Source: Thiocystis minor
GTDB taxonomy: Bacteria > Pseudomonadota > Gammaproteobacteria > Chromatiales > Chromatiaceae
DNA: 64,000 nt
Reading direction: 5' to 3'
Assembly: GCF_016653465.1 (NCBI RefSeq)
Contig: NZ_NHSQ01000057.1
Coordinates: forward strand, 1 to 64,000
The notes under the pieces are model-generated. The model saw only the letters and a program-made list of their open reading frames with translations. It did not search any database and was not told the DNA's origin. Position numbers and translations under genes: made by a program. Below are positions 56,211-64,000 of this stretch, in pieces. Position 1 is the first letter of the stretch, and every line of letters starts with the position of its first letter.

Positions 56211-57146
56211 ATGAACCTCGCCTTTATCTCTCACCCGTCCTGCCAGGAACACCGCATGGGCGCACATCATCCCGAATGTCCCGAGCGGCTCTACGCCATC
56301 CAGGATCGACTGATCGCCTCCGGCATGGAGATGCTGGTCAGTCATTATGACGCACCGGCGGCCAGCGTCGAGCAGCTCGCCCGCGTCCATGATCCCGACT
56401 ATATCCAGCACATCCTCGACACCGCGCCGCGAGACGCCGACACGCTGACCTGGATCGACGGCGGCGACACGGCCATGAACCAGCATTCGCTGGAGGCGGC
56501 GCTGCATGCCGCCGGGGCCGCGATCCAGGCGGTGGACCTGGTCATGAGCGACAAGCACCACGCCGCCTTCTGCAGCGTGCGTCCGCCGGGCCACCATGCC
56601 GGACGGCGCAGCGGCAGCGGATTCTGCATCTTCAACAACCTCGCCGTCGGCGCCGCCCACGCACTCGAACAGCATGGACTGGAGCGCATCGCCATCGTCG
56701 ATGTCGACGTGCATCATGGCGACGGCACCGAGGATATTTTCAGCGGCGACGAGCGCGTACTCTTCTGCTCCAGCTTCCAGCATCCCTTTTACCCCGGCAC
56801 CGGCGCCGACAGCAAAGCGCCCAACGTCATCAACCTGCCGCTGCCAAGGCTCACCGACGGCGCCGCCTTCAAGGCCGCCGCCGAAGCCGCCTGGCTGCCA
56901 CGCATCGACGCCTTCGCCCCGCAGTTGATCATGATCTCCGCCGGCTTCGACGGTCATATTGAAGACGACATGGCCCACTTCAATCTGCACACCTCGGACT
57001 ATGGCTGGATCACGCGCGAGCTGCACAAGCTCGCGCTCAAGCATTGTCAGGAGCGGGTGGTGTCCTGTCTGGAAGGCGGCTACACGCTGTCGGCGCTCGG
57101 GCGTTGCGTGAGCGCCCATATCGACGAATTGATCGGACATGCCTGA
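56211..57146 (+). CDS. Histone deacetylase-family amidohydrolase
   Basis: 311 aa zinc hydrolase of the arginase/HDAC superfamily. Key residues: HHAGRRSGSGFCIFNN (active-site His pair region), DVDVHHGDGTEDIF with the metal-binding Asp and His, and ISAGFDGHIEDDMA with the second Asp; C-terminal LEGGYTLSAL. Family members remove acetyl groups from lysines or polyamines. Its divergent neighbour is a Pat-type acetyltransferase, so protein deacetylation is plausible. Confidence 0.9.
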   Translation: MNLAFISHPSCQEHRMGAHHPECPERLYAIQDRLIASGMEMLVSHYDAPAASVEQLARVHDPDYIQHILDTAPRDADTLTWIDGGDTAMNQHSLEAALHAAGAAIQAVDLVMSDKHHAAFCSVRPPGHHAGRRSGSGFCIFNNLAVGAAHALEQHGLERIAIVDVDVHHGDGTEDIFSGDERVLFCSSFQHPFYPGTGADSKAPNVINLPLPRLTDGAAFKAAAEAAWLPRIDAFAPQLIMISAGFDGHIEDDMAHFNLHTSDYGWITRELHKLALKHCQERVVSCLEGGYTLSALGRCVSAHIDELIGHA

Positions 57147-57265
57147 ACGGGGCTCGGCGCTCTTGCTGCAATGCAGCATCAGGATAGCCCGGCTACTTGA
57201 GGGTTGCAATTCCCCTGGCCCGGCGATCCCGGAAGAGGGGGTGCCGAGTTGCGCTCGGCGGCTTC

Positions 57266-57287
57266 GCTCCGGCCTAACGGCCGGAGC
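57266..57287. repeat. Perfect 9-bp hairpin after the HDAC gene
   Basis: GCTCCGGCC and GGCCGGAGC around TAAC, in the 173-bp gap between two convergent genes. No T-run follows on either side. Could terminate weakly in both directions or be a repeat. Confidence 0.5.
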
Positions 57288-57319
57288 GCCGACTGCAAGT
57301 CGACGAGTTCGACGAACTC

Positions 57320-57907
57320 CTATTCGCTGCTTTCCAAATCGCTAATCAGAGATGCACGGACCGCTGGCGTGACATCGGTCCGATGAGAGTACTCGGGATG
57401 GTCGATGCCGATGGACAGCGCGGCGCCTTCCTGGAGCGCGGCGATCATGGGCGCCGAGAGCTCGAAGCGCAGAAAATGCACCGCCGAGGTTCTGGTCGCG
57501 CCCTCGCGCTCCAGATCTTCGTCGGCGATCGCATAGACCCTGTCGCATCCGGCGATCCGGACCCAGACGCGATCCTCGATCCCGCGCAGACGCGCCAGCG
57601 CCTCGCGGCGCTCCTCGGCATCCTCGTACTCGATCATGAAGGTTGCCTTCCAGTTGGCGCCGTCCGGGACCATGGGATTGTAGGCGTCCAGTTCGTCCTG
57701 AATCCCCTGGGACTCGAAGATGCGCTCGACCCGCAGCATCTCCTGGATCTGATACTGCATGGTCAGGCGGTCTTCGAAATAGAGCGCGGCGTAGGCGCCG
57801 ATGGCGACTTGGCGGTGCTTCTTGTGCGCCATGACCCTGGCGCGAAAGTCGCCGCGAACCTGCGCGTACTGCTCCAGGCTGTACAAATCGTCTCGCGTCA
57901 GATGCAT
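57320..57907 (-). CDS. DUF3501 family protein
   Basis: 195 aa soluble protein (MHLTRDDLYSLEQYAQVRGD). Family features include VAIGAYAALYFEDRLTMQYQ and EMLRVERIF. Function unknown, but DUF3501 genes usually follow an Fe-S oxidoreductase and often rubrerythrin, as here with the Fe-S gene 62 bp upstream on the same strand. A role in oxidative or peroxide stress is suggested by the glutathione peroxidase next in the run. Confidence 0.85.
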   Translation of the reverse strand: MHLTRDDLYSLEQYAQVRGDFRARVMAHKKHRQVAIGAYAALYFEDRLTMQYQIQEMLRVERIFESQGIQDELDAYNPMVPDGANWKATFMIEYEDAEERREALARLRGIEDRVWVRIAGCDRVYAIADEDLEREGATRTSAVHFLRFELSAPMIAALQEGAALSIGIDHPEYSHRTDVTPAVRASLISDLESSE

Positions 57908-57969
57908 GTTCGTCTCCGCTTGATCTGGCAGCGCCCTGCAGCGGGTGCCCGAGTGTCAGAAAACCTGTT

Positions 57970-59310
57970 TCAGAGACCGTAGGCCAGGCGCAGCAGGCTC
58001 AGCGGATGACGTTGCTGGCCGTCGCGGCCCAGCGCATGGGCGATATGGGCGCCCGCCATCGGGCAATCGCTGCCGAAATGATCGGGCGCCGCCTTGTCGA
58101 CGCGACCCGCCACCGGTCGCACGATCTTCATGGCGGCGTCGTAGGATTCTTTTTTCACGGCATAGGTCCCGTCGTGGCCCGAGCAGCGCTCGACGATCTC
58201 GACCGTCGTGCCCGGCACCAAGGCCAGGATCTCGCGGGTCTTCTGTCCGATATTCTGGACCCGTTGATGACAGGATGCCTGATAGACCACGCTACCTAGG
58301 GGCTGCTTGAAGTCCAGGTTCAGCTTGCCTTGCTTGTGGCGCAGCATCAGGTACTCGAAGGGATCGAAGATCCGCGACTTGACCAACTGGACATCGGGAT
58401 CCTCGGGGAACATCAGCGGCAGTTCCTGCTTGAACATCAGCACGCAGGACGGGATCGGCGCGACGATGTCCCAGCCGTCCTCGATCAGCCGCTTGAGCAC
58501 CGGGATATTGGCCTCCTTGGCGGCCTTCACCGCATCCAGATCGCCCAGTTCCAGCTTGGGCATGCCGCAGCAGTGTTCCTTTTCCGCCAGGGTCACCGGG
58601 ATACCCGAATGCTCGAAGACGGCGATCAGATCCTGACCGACGTCGGGCTCGTTGAAATTGCCATAGCAGGTCGTGAACAAGGCCACCTTGCCGGTGGTGG
58701 TTCCGGCCGGCTCGCCCGTCGCGATCCGACCGATCCGCGCCTTCTCTTGCTTGCGGAGGGTCCGACTTCGGTATTCGGGGACGCGGGCATCCCGATGGAC
58801 CTCAAGGATCGCCTCCAGCGCGCGGCGTCCGAGCGGGTTTGCGTTGACCGCGTTTACGAGACCATTGACGATTGGAAAGCCGACCAGCGCGCCGACCCGA
58901 TCCGTGCTCGTCAGCACCCGATCACGGAATTTGACCTTGCCCTGTCGGTATTTGACCGCCTTGGCCCGCAGCATCAGATGCGGAAAGTCGAGATTCCATT
59001 CATGCGGTGGCACATAGGGACACTTGGTCATGTAGCAGAGGTCGCACAGATAGCAGTGATCGACCACCTTCCAATAGTCATCCTTGGCGACGCTGTCCAC
59101 CTCCAGACTTTCGGACTCGTCGACCAGATCGAACAGGGTCGGAAAGGATTGGCAGAGACTCACGCAACGGCGGCAGCCGTGACAGACATCGAAGACGCGC
59201 TCCAATTCCTGGTAGAGCGCGTCTTCGTCGTAAAACGCAGGGCTTTGCCAATCGAGCGGATGGCGGGTGGGCGCTTCGAGGCTTCCCTCCCGAAGAGTGG
59301 GCGTCGCCAT
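57970..59310 (-). CDS. Fe-S oxidoreductase (GlpC/HdrD-like, two CCG domains)
   Basis: 446 aa. Two N-terminal [4Fe-4S] motifs, C43/C46/C49/C53 and C86/C89/C92/C97, followed by two cysteine-rich CCG domains (EKEHCCGMPKLELGD about 238-252; YQASCHQRVQNIG and VERCSGHDGTY toward the C-terminus). Similar to GlpC and heterodisulfide-reductase-like subunits that pass electrons to quinone or thiol sites. The electron donor is unknown. Forms a unit with the DUF3501 gene downstream and lies 31 bp after the peroxidase gene. Confidence 0.85.
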   Translation of the reverse strand: MATPTLREGSLEAPTRHPLDWQSPAFYDEDALYQELERVFDVCHGCRRCVSLCQSFPTLFDLVDESESLEVDSVAKDDYWKVVDHCYLCDLCYMTKCPYVPPHEWNLDFPHLMLRAKAVKYRQGKVKFRDRVLTSTDRVGALVGFPIVNGLVNAVNANPLGRRALEAILEVHRDARVPEYRSRTLRKQEKARIGRIATGEPAGTTTGKVALFTTCYGNFNEPDVGQDLIAVFEHSGIPVTLAEKEHCCGMPKLELGDLDAVKAAKEANIPVLKRLIEDGWDIVAPIPSCVLMFKQELPLMFPEDPDVQLVKSRIFDPFEYLMLRHKQGKLNLDFKQPLGSVVYQASCHQRVQNIGQKTREILALVPGTTVEIVERCSGHDGTYAVKKESYDAAMKIVRPVAGRVDKAAPDHFGSDCPMAGAHIAHALGRDGQQRHPLSLLRLAYGL

Positions 59311-59341
59311 GGGTCTCGCTCCTTTTGGTCAGTGGTTTCAT

Positions 59342-59887
59342 TCAAAGCAGCTTTTCGATCGCCTTTACCACCTTCGCGCTCTCCGGTCCGGTGGTGCTGA
59401 TGAAATGATCGACGAGATTGCCGTTGCGGTCGATCAGATATTTATAAAAATTCCACTTCGGATAGGGCGCGCCAGCCGCGGCGAGGCGCTCGAACAGGGG
59501 AGCTGCCCTGCCCTTCTTCACACTGACCTTCTCGAACATGGGGAACTCCACCGAGTAGGTCAGTCGGCAGAATTTCTGGATCTCTTCCTCCGAACCCGGA
59601 TCCTGATTGGCGAAATCGTTGGACGGGAAGCCGAGAACGACGAACCCCCGATCCTGATATTTGCGAAAGAGTGCTTCGAGCCCCTCGTATTGAGGCGTGA
59701 AACCGCACTTGCTGGCGGTGTTAACGATCAGGATCACCTTGCCCTGATACGCCTCGCAGAGATTCACGCTCTCCTCGCCGGCGAGTCGGCGCACATCGAG
59801 ATCCAGCAGGGACGAACAGCTTTTCGGGTCGGCCGCCGCCGTAGCGCTGACAGCGGTCAGCCCAAGCGCAAACAGGGTATTTTTCAT
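59342..59887 (-). CDS. Periplasmic glutathione peroxidase-family thiol peroxidase
   Basis: 181 aa with a signal peptide (LFALGLTAVSATAAADP, cleavage likely after Ala19). Peroxidatic Cys61 in NTASKCGFTPQYEGL, Gln and Trp partners in GFPSNDFANQDPGSE and YPKWNFYKYL. A second Cys (about 88-92, KFC) could resolve a disulfide. Reduces hydroperoxides, here outside the cytoplasm. Reads in the same direction as the Fe-S/DUF3501 pair. Confidence 0.88.
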   Translation of the reverse strand: MKNTLFALGLTAVSATAAADPKSCSSLLDLDVRRLAGEESVNLCEAYQGKVILIVNTASKCGFTPQYEGLEALFRKYQDRGFVVLGFPSNDFANQDPGSEEEIQKFCRLTYSVEFPMFEKVSVKKGRAAPLFERLAAAGAPYPKWNFYKYLIDRNGNLVDHFISTTGPESAKVVKAIEKLL

Positions 59888-60142
59888 CGCAATCCTCCGG
59901 TTGAAACCTCCCCTTCAGGGGGATAATACCCAGGGGGTAACCCATTCAGTAGCCGTGTCGCCTGGCTTAGCCGGGCGCGGATTGAAACATGAACGATCTC
60001 TTTCGGGTGAGAGTGGACGGGTCAGGAAAAACAGGTCGGGCGGTTCGGGCGGGATTGCAATACCCGCACCCGCACCGATCATGTTTTGAACGCCACAGCA
60101 GCCTTTCGCGGGCGACGATCAACCACAGACAACGGAACGGAT

Positions 60143-60886
60143 ATGAACGATTGGGTTAAAGCAAAGGTTATCGGCAAGCACCAGTGGGCCGAGGGTCTCT
60201 ACAGTCTGCAATTCGACGCGCCGATCGCCGATTTCAAGGCAGGTCAGTACATCAAGGTCGCGCTCGACATCGAGGGCGAGCGCATCGGCCGTCCTTATTC
60301 GCTGGTCAATGCCCCACAGGATCGCCCGCTGGAAGTCTATTTCAACGAGGTTCCGGAAGGTCCGCTGACACCGCCGCTCTCCGCCCTGAATCCCGGCGAC
60401 GAGGTTTGGATGACGAACACGGCGGGCGGCATCTTCACCCTCGAAACGGTGGAGCCGGCCGAGACGCTCTGGTTGCTCGCGACCGGCACCGGACTTGGCG
60501 TCTATCTCTCGATCCTACGCACCGCCGAACCCTGGGAGCGTTTCCAGCGCGTGATCCTGGTCCATGGCGTGCGCCAAGCAGCGGACCTTGCCTATGGCGA
60601 AACACTGGCCGAGATCGCCGGCCGTTATGGGGATCGCTTCAGCTTCATCGCCGCGGTGAGCCGCGAGCAGACTCCGGGCGCCCTGCCCGGCCGCATCACG
60701 GATCTCCTGACCGGCGGCCAGTTGGAGGCCCAGGTCGGCGCGACCATCGATCCGGCGACCAGCCATGTGATGCTGTGCGGGAACTCGGCCATGATCAAGG
60801 ACGCGAAGGCGATCCTGGAGGCACGCGGACTCGTCCGCCATCGTCGCCACGCGCCCGGCCAGTACACCACCGAGCAGTATCATTGA
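60143..60886 (+). CDS. fpr: Ferredoxin--NADP(+) reductase
   Basis: 247 aa from ATG 60143 (MNDWVKAKVIGKHQWAEG); the longer frame from 60086 adds unlikely residues. FAD-binding RPYSLVNAPQDRP, NADP-binding ATGTGLGVYLSIL (about 113-125), VILVHGVRQAADLAY, and the C-terminal CGNSAMIKDAKAIL. Transfers electrons between NADP(H) and ferredoxin or flavodoxin. Divergent from the peroxidase gene; 255 bp lie between them with no other gene. Confidence 0.92.
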   Translation: MNDWVKAKVIGKHQWAEGLYSLQFDAPIADFKAGQYIKVALDIEGERIGRPYSLVNAPQDRPLEVYFNEVPEGPLTPPLSALNPGDEVWMTNTAGGIFTLETVEPAETLWLLATGTGLGVYLSILRTAEPWERFQRVILVHGVRQAADLAYGETLAEIAGRYGDRFSFIAAVSREQTPGALPGRITDLLTGGQLEAQVGATIDPATSHVMLCGNSAMIKDAKAILEARGLVRHRRHAPGQYTTEQYH

Positions 60887-60901
60887 TCCTAAAAAGAACA
60901 G

Positions 60902-61037
60902 TTGAACCGCAAAAAACACGAAGAACGCCAAGTCGTTCAATGTCTTGTCTGGATGACGAGAGTTACCCAAAGGGTGATCGTCATGCATATTGCAAGCCCT
61001 TGCTATTCTTTGTGTCCTTTGCGCCTTTGCGGTTCAA
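60902..61037. repeat. Inverted repeat bounded by TTGAACCGCAAA
   Basis: TTGAACCGCAAA (60902-60913) and TTTGCGGTTCAA (61026-61037) are perfect 12-bp inverses about 110 bp apart. The right arm continues inward as a run of CTTTGCG/CTTTGTG words of a type dispersed in many bacterial genomes. No ORF inside and no clear target duplication. Confidence 0.55.
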
Positions 61038-61104
61038 AATGCCGAATTTAGGTTGATGCGAACGCAACCAGCCAAAGGATACGAAGAAAACACGAGGTGA
61101 TGTC

Positions 61105-62333
61105 ATGCACGCGGACGTGATCGTCATCGGAGCCGGTTTGTCGGGATTAGCCTGCGCGCTCCGGCTGCGCGCCAGCGGTCTGGAGCCGCTGGTGCTGGAG
61201 GCCGCCGATGGAGTCGGCGGTCGCGTGCGCACCGACCATCGCCAGGGTTTTCTGCTGGACCGCGGATTCCAGGTCTTGCAGACCTGGTATCCCGAGGCCC
61301 GACAGTGGCTCGACTTCGCGCGCTTGGATCTGCGTCCCTTTTACCCCGGCGCGCTGGTCCACGCCGAGGGCCGGTTGCATCGGGTCAGCGCTGTCTGAAG
61401 GGCGACCTGGAAACCCTCTACAACCGTCCGGAATGCACCGCGCTGGAACGGCTGCGCGCGGCCGGATTCTCGGCGCGCATGATCGAGCGCTTTTTCAAAC
61501 CTTTCTTCAGCGGCGTCTTTTTCGAGCCGGATTTGAGCGTTTCCTCGCGTGCCTTCGAGTTCGTTTTCCGTGCCTTCGCGCTGGGCGACACCGCGCTCCC
61601 GGCCCACGGCATGGGCGAGATTCCGGCCCAACTCGCGGCGCGACTCCCGGCGGACCGCATCCGGCTGGGTTGCCGGGTCGCGCGCATCGCGGACCGGCAG
61701 GCCATGCTGGACTCCGGCGAACGTCTAAGCGCCCGCGCCATCGTGATCGCCACCGACATGCGCGAAACCACCTGTCTGCTCGGCCAACCGCAACCCGCCG
61801 CGATGGCCACTCGCGGCACGACCTGCTGTTACTTTGGGGCCGATCAAGCGCCCTTCGACGGCCCCTATCTCGTGCTCAATGGCGAGGGACGGGGACGCAT
61901 CAACAGTCTGCTCTGTCCGAGCAATCTCTCGGCACACTACGCCCCGCCCGGTCAAACCCTGATCGCCGTCAATACGCACGGCGCGGACCACAACCCAGAC
62001 ACGCTGGAAACCGACCTGCGCCATGAACTCGCGCACTGGTTCGGCACCGCGGTCGATGATTGGACGCGTCTTGCGGTCTACCGGATTCCTCATGCCCTGC
62101 CGGCGCAGACGTCGCCCGTGCGATACCCCGGCAAATCGCCTCTGCGTCAATCGGAGTGGCTATGGACCTGCGGGGAATACCAGTCCGCACCGTCGATCCA
62201 GTGGGCGCTGCACTCCGGCCGGCGCGCGGGCGAGGAGATCGTGGGCGAATTGCTTGGCAAGGGCGACGACCGCGATGCGGAGGAGCGTCGCGGCTCCCTT
62301 TCGGCAGGCAGGGAACGATCTAAACACCAATAG
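61105..62333 (+). pseudogene. FAD-dependent amine oxidase/desaturase-like gene with internal deletion and frameshift
   Basis: Frame 1 (ATG 61105) gives DVIVIGAGLSGLACALRLRA, VGGRVRTDH and RGFQVLQTWYPEA, then stops at 61396-61398 after GRLHRVSAV. A different frame continues from about 61390 as CLKGDLETLYNRPECTALER to 62333, with the C-terminal FAD block WLWTCGEYQSAPSIQWALHS and GRRAGEEI. Relatives have about 40 more residues between these parts, so a deletion of roughly 120 bp not divisible by three has shifted the frame. Family: NAD(P)/FAD protoporphyrinogen/phytoene-desaturase-like. Probably inactive. Confidence 0.75.
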
Positions 62334-62902
62334 AAAAATCGATCATGGCGGCTCTCCGGGAGGTCAGGATGGTAACCTTAGCGGGTTTCGCCCCCAAGAG
62401 CCGCCGCCCTTATCCAGAACTCACGTTAATTAGATATGTACTGTACTGAGGCGATTGTTAATCGTAACTGCCGCGCTTGTTGGCCAACATCTCATTTTTA
62501 AATGCTACGATGCGAGACATGACCCCGATCCTTTCGATCCTTGCTTGTGTTTGTCAAGGGAATACACGATGATCACGAGAAATTGATGATGCTTGTGCGG
62601 GAACATGGATCCCTTTTTGGGGATTGGAGGCTCAAGGAAAAGCCGGAAGGGGTCTTGCCAGTCCCCGGCAGCAGGAGGGAAGCGGGTGAAGAATGATCAA
62701 TTTCCTAAAAATTTTGAAAATTTTTAGGATTTTTAGGGGTAAGCAAGAAGGTGGTTATGAATGCTGGTACGCCAATAGGTCATTCTGTCTAAATCGCGTC
62801 CATAACGAGATGTGCCGTTTCGAGAGGTCGGCTAGGTTGGCAGCCCTGCGTGACACCGGAGTCAATGCAGTTTAAGCAATTCAAATTTATAGGGATAAGC
62901 AG
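62334..62902. other. 569-bp leader region of the tandem sorting-signal genes
   Basis: No supported gene; a 60-codon frame at 62693-62875 shows nothing recognisable. Two structured parts stand out: GCCGG..GGGG pairing with CCCCGGC at about 62642-62671, and a near-perfect palindrome CCTAAAAATTT/AAATTTTTAGG at 62704-62728 followed by another TTTTTAGG. I cannot match these to a known riboswitch. The palindrome could be an operator. Confidence 0.45.
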
Positions 62903-63460
62903 ATGAACAGACCGAAGTGGAAATGGAAATGGCTAAGTGTACTATTGCTTATGCCCGGTTTAGCCGCAGCGCAGGTGGACGACGGCAGCATTACATTTGG
63001 GCCAGTGGGGACAAGTATACCGACGCTGGGCGGTACTGCACTCCTATTAGTCGCATTGTTTCTCGGGTTCCTTGCCTATCAGGCCATACGCAAGAACCAG
63101 GGCCGTGGCAACGCTGTCTCGCTCCTTGCCGGTACCCTGGTCATCGGGTCTTTGGCCAGCGCCGCAGGTGGTTTCGCGCTGATGCGCGATGCTGATGCCG
63201 GGACCGGGTTCGGGTTTCCGATCAAAATTCCGTCGGGGCAAGTTATCTCGTTCGGCTGCGCCCCGGACATGTATTTTGAAAATCTTTCTGGTGTGACGAT
63301 GCAAGTCAACGTGCTGACTCTTCCGTCGAAATGTACTCTAACGACCGTCCCCGACGACGACTACTCGTATCCACCCTGTACGCTTTACCGCCAACTTACA
63401 AATTCGGCCCGGTGCGTTATCGACTGTGATGCAATCTTATGTCGGGGGGAGATGAAGTAG
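62903..63460 (+). CDS. Midcut-by-XrtH-like exosortase substrate, copy 1
   Basis: 185 aa. Signal peptide (WLSVLLLMPGLAAAQ, 10-24), short SITFGPVGT segment, then IPTL (39-42) starting a hydrophobic helix (43-61) closed by a basic RKNQGRG patch: the IPTL-type sorting signal of exosortase H, but placed mid-protein. A second hydrophobic helix (71-93) and a Cys-containing C-terminal domain follow (FGCAPDMYF, SKCTLT, NSARCVIDCDAILC). Known family logic is that XrtH cuts in the middle. Its TAG stop directly abuts the ATG of copy 2. No exosortase gene is in the window. Confidence 0.7.
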   Translation: MNRPKWKWKWLSVLLLMPGLAAAQVDDGSITFGPVGTSIPTLGGTALLLVALFLGFLAYQAIRKNQGRGNAVSLLAGTLVIGSLASAAGGFALMRDADAGTGFGFPIKIPSGQVISFGCAPDMYFENLSGVTMQVNVLTLPSKCTLTTVPDDDYSYPPCTLYRQLTNSARCVIDCDAILCRGEMK

Positions 63461-64000
63461 ATGAACAGACTTACGCTGATTTCGAAGTGGAGAGGGCTGA
63501 GTGTACTATTGCTTTTGCCAGGCTTAGCCGCAGCGCAGACGAACGGCAGCATTACATTTGGGCCAGTGGGGACCAGTATACCGACGCTGGGCGGTACCGC
63601 ACTCCTGTTGGTCGCATTGTTTCTCGGGTTTCTTGCCTATCAGGCCATACGCAAGAACCAGGGCCGTGGCAACGCTATCTCGCTCCTTGCAGGTACCCTG
63701 GTCATCGGGTCTTTAGCCAGCGCCGCAGGTGGTTTCGCGCTGATGCGCGATGCTGATGCCGCCGTGATGGGGTTTACGATCGACATTCCGGCGGGGAAAG
63801 TTTTCTCGTTCGGCTGCGGCCCGTTAAATTATTTTGATAATAAATCTGGTGTGCCGATGCAAGTCAACGCGCTGACTCTTCCGCCGAACTGTACTCCACT
63901 GACCCACCCCTCGGTTCCAACCTGTACGCTTTACAGCCAACTTACAAATTCGGCCCGGTGCGTTATCGACTGTGATATGACCTTATGTCTGGCGCCTAGC
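63461..64000 (+). CDS. Midcut-by-XrtH-like exosortase substrate, copy 2 (runs off edge)
   Basis: At least 180 aa, open to the last base. Nearly identical to copy 1 from SITFGPVGTSIPTLGG through the second hydrophobic helix, but diverged in the first 15 residues and in the C-terminal Cys domain (FGCGPLNYF, PPNCTPL, VPTCTLY, ARCVIDCDMTLC). It starts immediately after the copy-1 stop. The pattern of a conserved sorting core with variable C-terminal domain suggests a recent tandem duplication with divergence of the exposed part. Confidence 0.7.
   Translation, partial: MNRLTLISKWRGLSVLLLLPGLAAAQTNGSITFGPVGTSIPTLGGTALLLVALFLGFLAYQAIRKNQGRGNAISLLAGTLVIGSLASAAGGFALMRDADAAVMGFTIDIPAGKVFSFGCGPLNYFDNKSGVPMQVNALTLPPNCTPLTHPSVPTCTLYSQLTNSARCVIDCDMTLCLAPS

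Noticed and set aside
56178-57209. 343-codon minus-strand frame opposite the HDAC gene
   Set aside because: Antisense shadow; the plus strand has the zinc-hydrolase motifs.
62693-62875. 60-codon ORF before the sorting-signal genes
   Set aside because: Its start lies next to a palindrome, and it shows no recognisable domain or ribosome site that distinguishes it.

Overview
The window looks like the chromosome of a GC-rich gammaproteobacterium, most likely a purple sulfur bacterium (Chromatiaceae type). Supporting signs are a dsrR/dsrS pair known from sulfur-globule oxidation, a CobZ-type B12 pathway, E. coli-like gene order (ftsK-lolA-rarA, lepA-lepB-rnc-era-recO, rpoE-rseABC-mucD) and a dif site very close to that of E. 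coli. No rRNA, tRNA or CRISPR array was seen.

Layout. 0-6.3 kb: a Tn5-like IS4-family transposase running off the left edge, then a damaged type I restriction-modification locus (hsdM, higA/higB toxin-antitoxin, hsdR). hsdR is cut in two by a 229-bp element with perfect terminal inverted repeats. 6.4-16 kb: a B12 block (cobK, split cobZ, cobM, cbiZ, cbiB, cobT, cobC) studded with REP-like palindromes, a second inverted-repeat element and two GTTGTC-hexamer hairpins; it ends in an unknown P-loop protein. 16.3-30.6 kb: housekeeping genes (rluB, rarA, lolA, ftsK, tsaB, a PfkB-family sugar kinase), two coupled hybrid kinases and a cold-shock gene.

30.7-36.5 kb: the chromosomal dif site followed by a 5.7-kb element that ends in a 25-bp direct repeat of the dif core and XerC arm. 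It carries a filamentous-phage-type replication gene (itself interrupted by a 150-bp AT-rich insert), a DUF3653-like regulator, small ORFs, a CoiA-like nuclease, decayed HTH genes and a phage-type repressor. It has no recognisable coat, adsorption or Zot gene, so it looks like a satellite or relic of an inovirus-type element that uses Xer recombination. It also places the replication terminus in this window.

36.6-52.7 kb: galE, ygfX/sdhE, a truncated sensor kinase, dsrR/dsrS, recO-era-rnc-lepB-lepA, then the sigma-E envelope-stress operon with a candidate autoregulatory promoter, and nadB. 52.9-62.3 kb: a Pat-type protein acetyltransferase and a histone-deacetylase-like enzyme side by side, a DUF3501/Fe-S oxidoreductase pair, glutathione peroxidase, ferredoxin-NADP reductase and a broken FAD oxidoreductase. 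62.9-64 kb: two tandem paralogues with an exosortase-H-like sorting signal in mid-protein, the second cut by the window edge.

Recurring theme: small non-autonomous repeats have broken or reshaped several genes here (hsdR, rep, the ends of cobK and cobZ genes).
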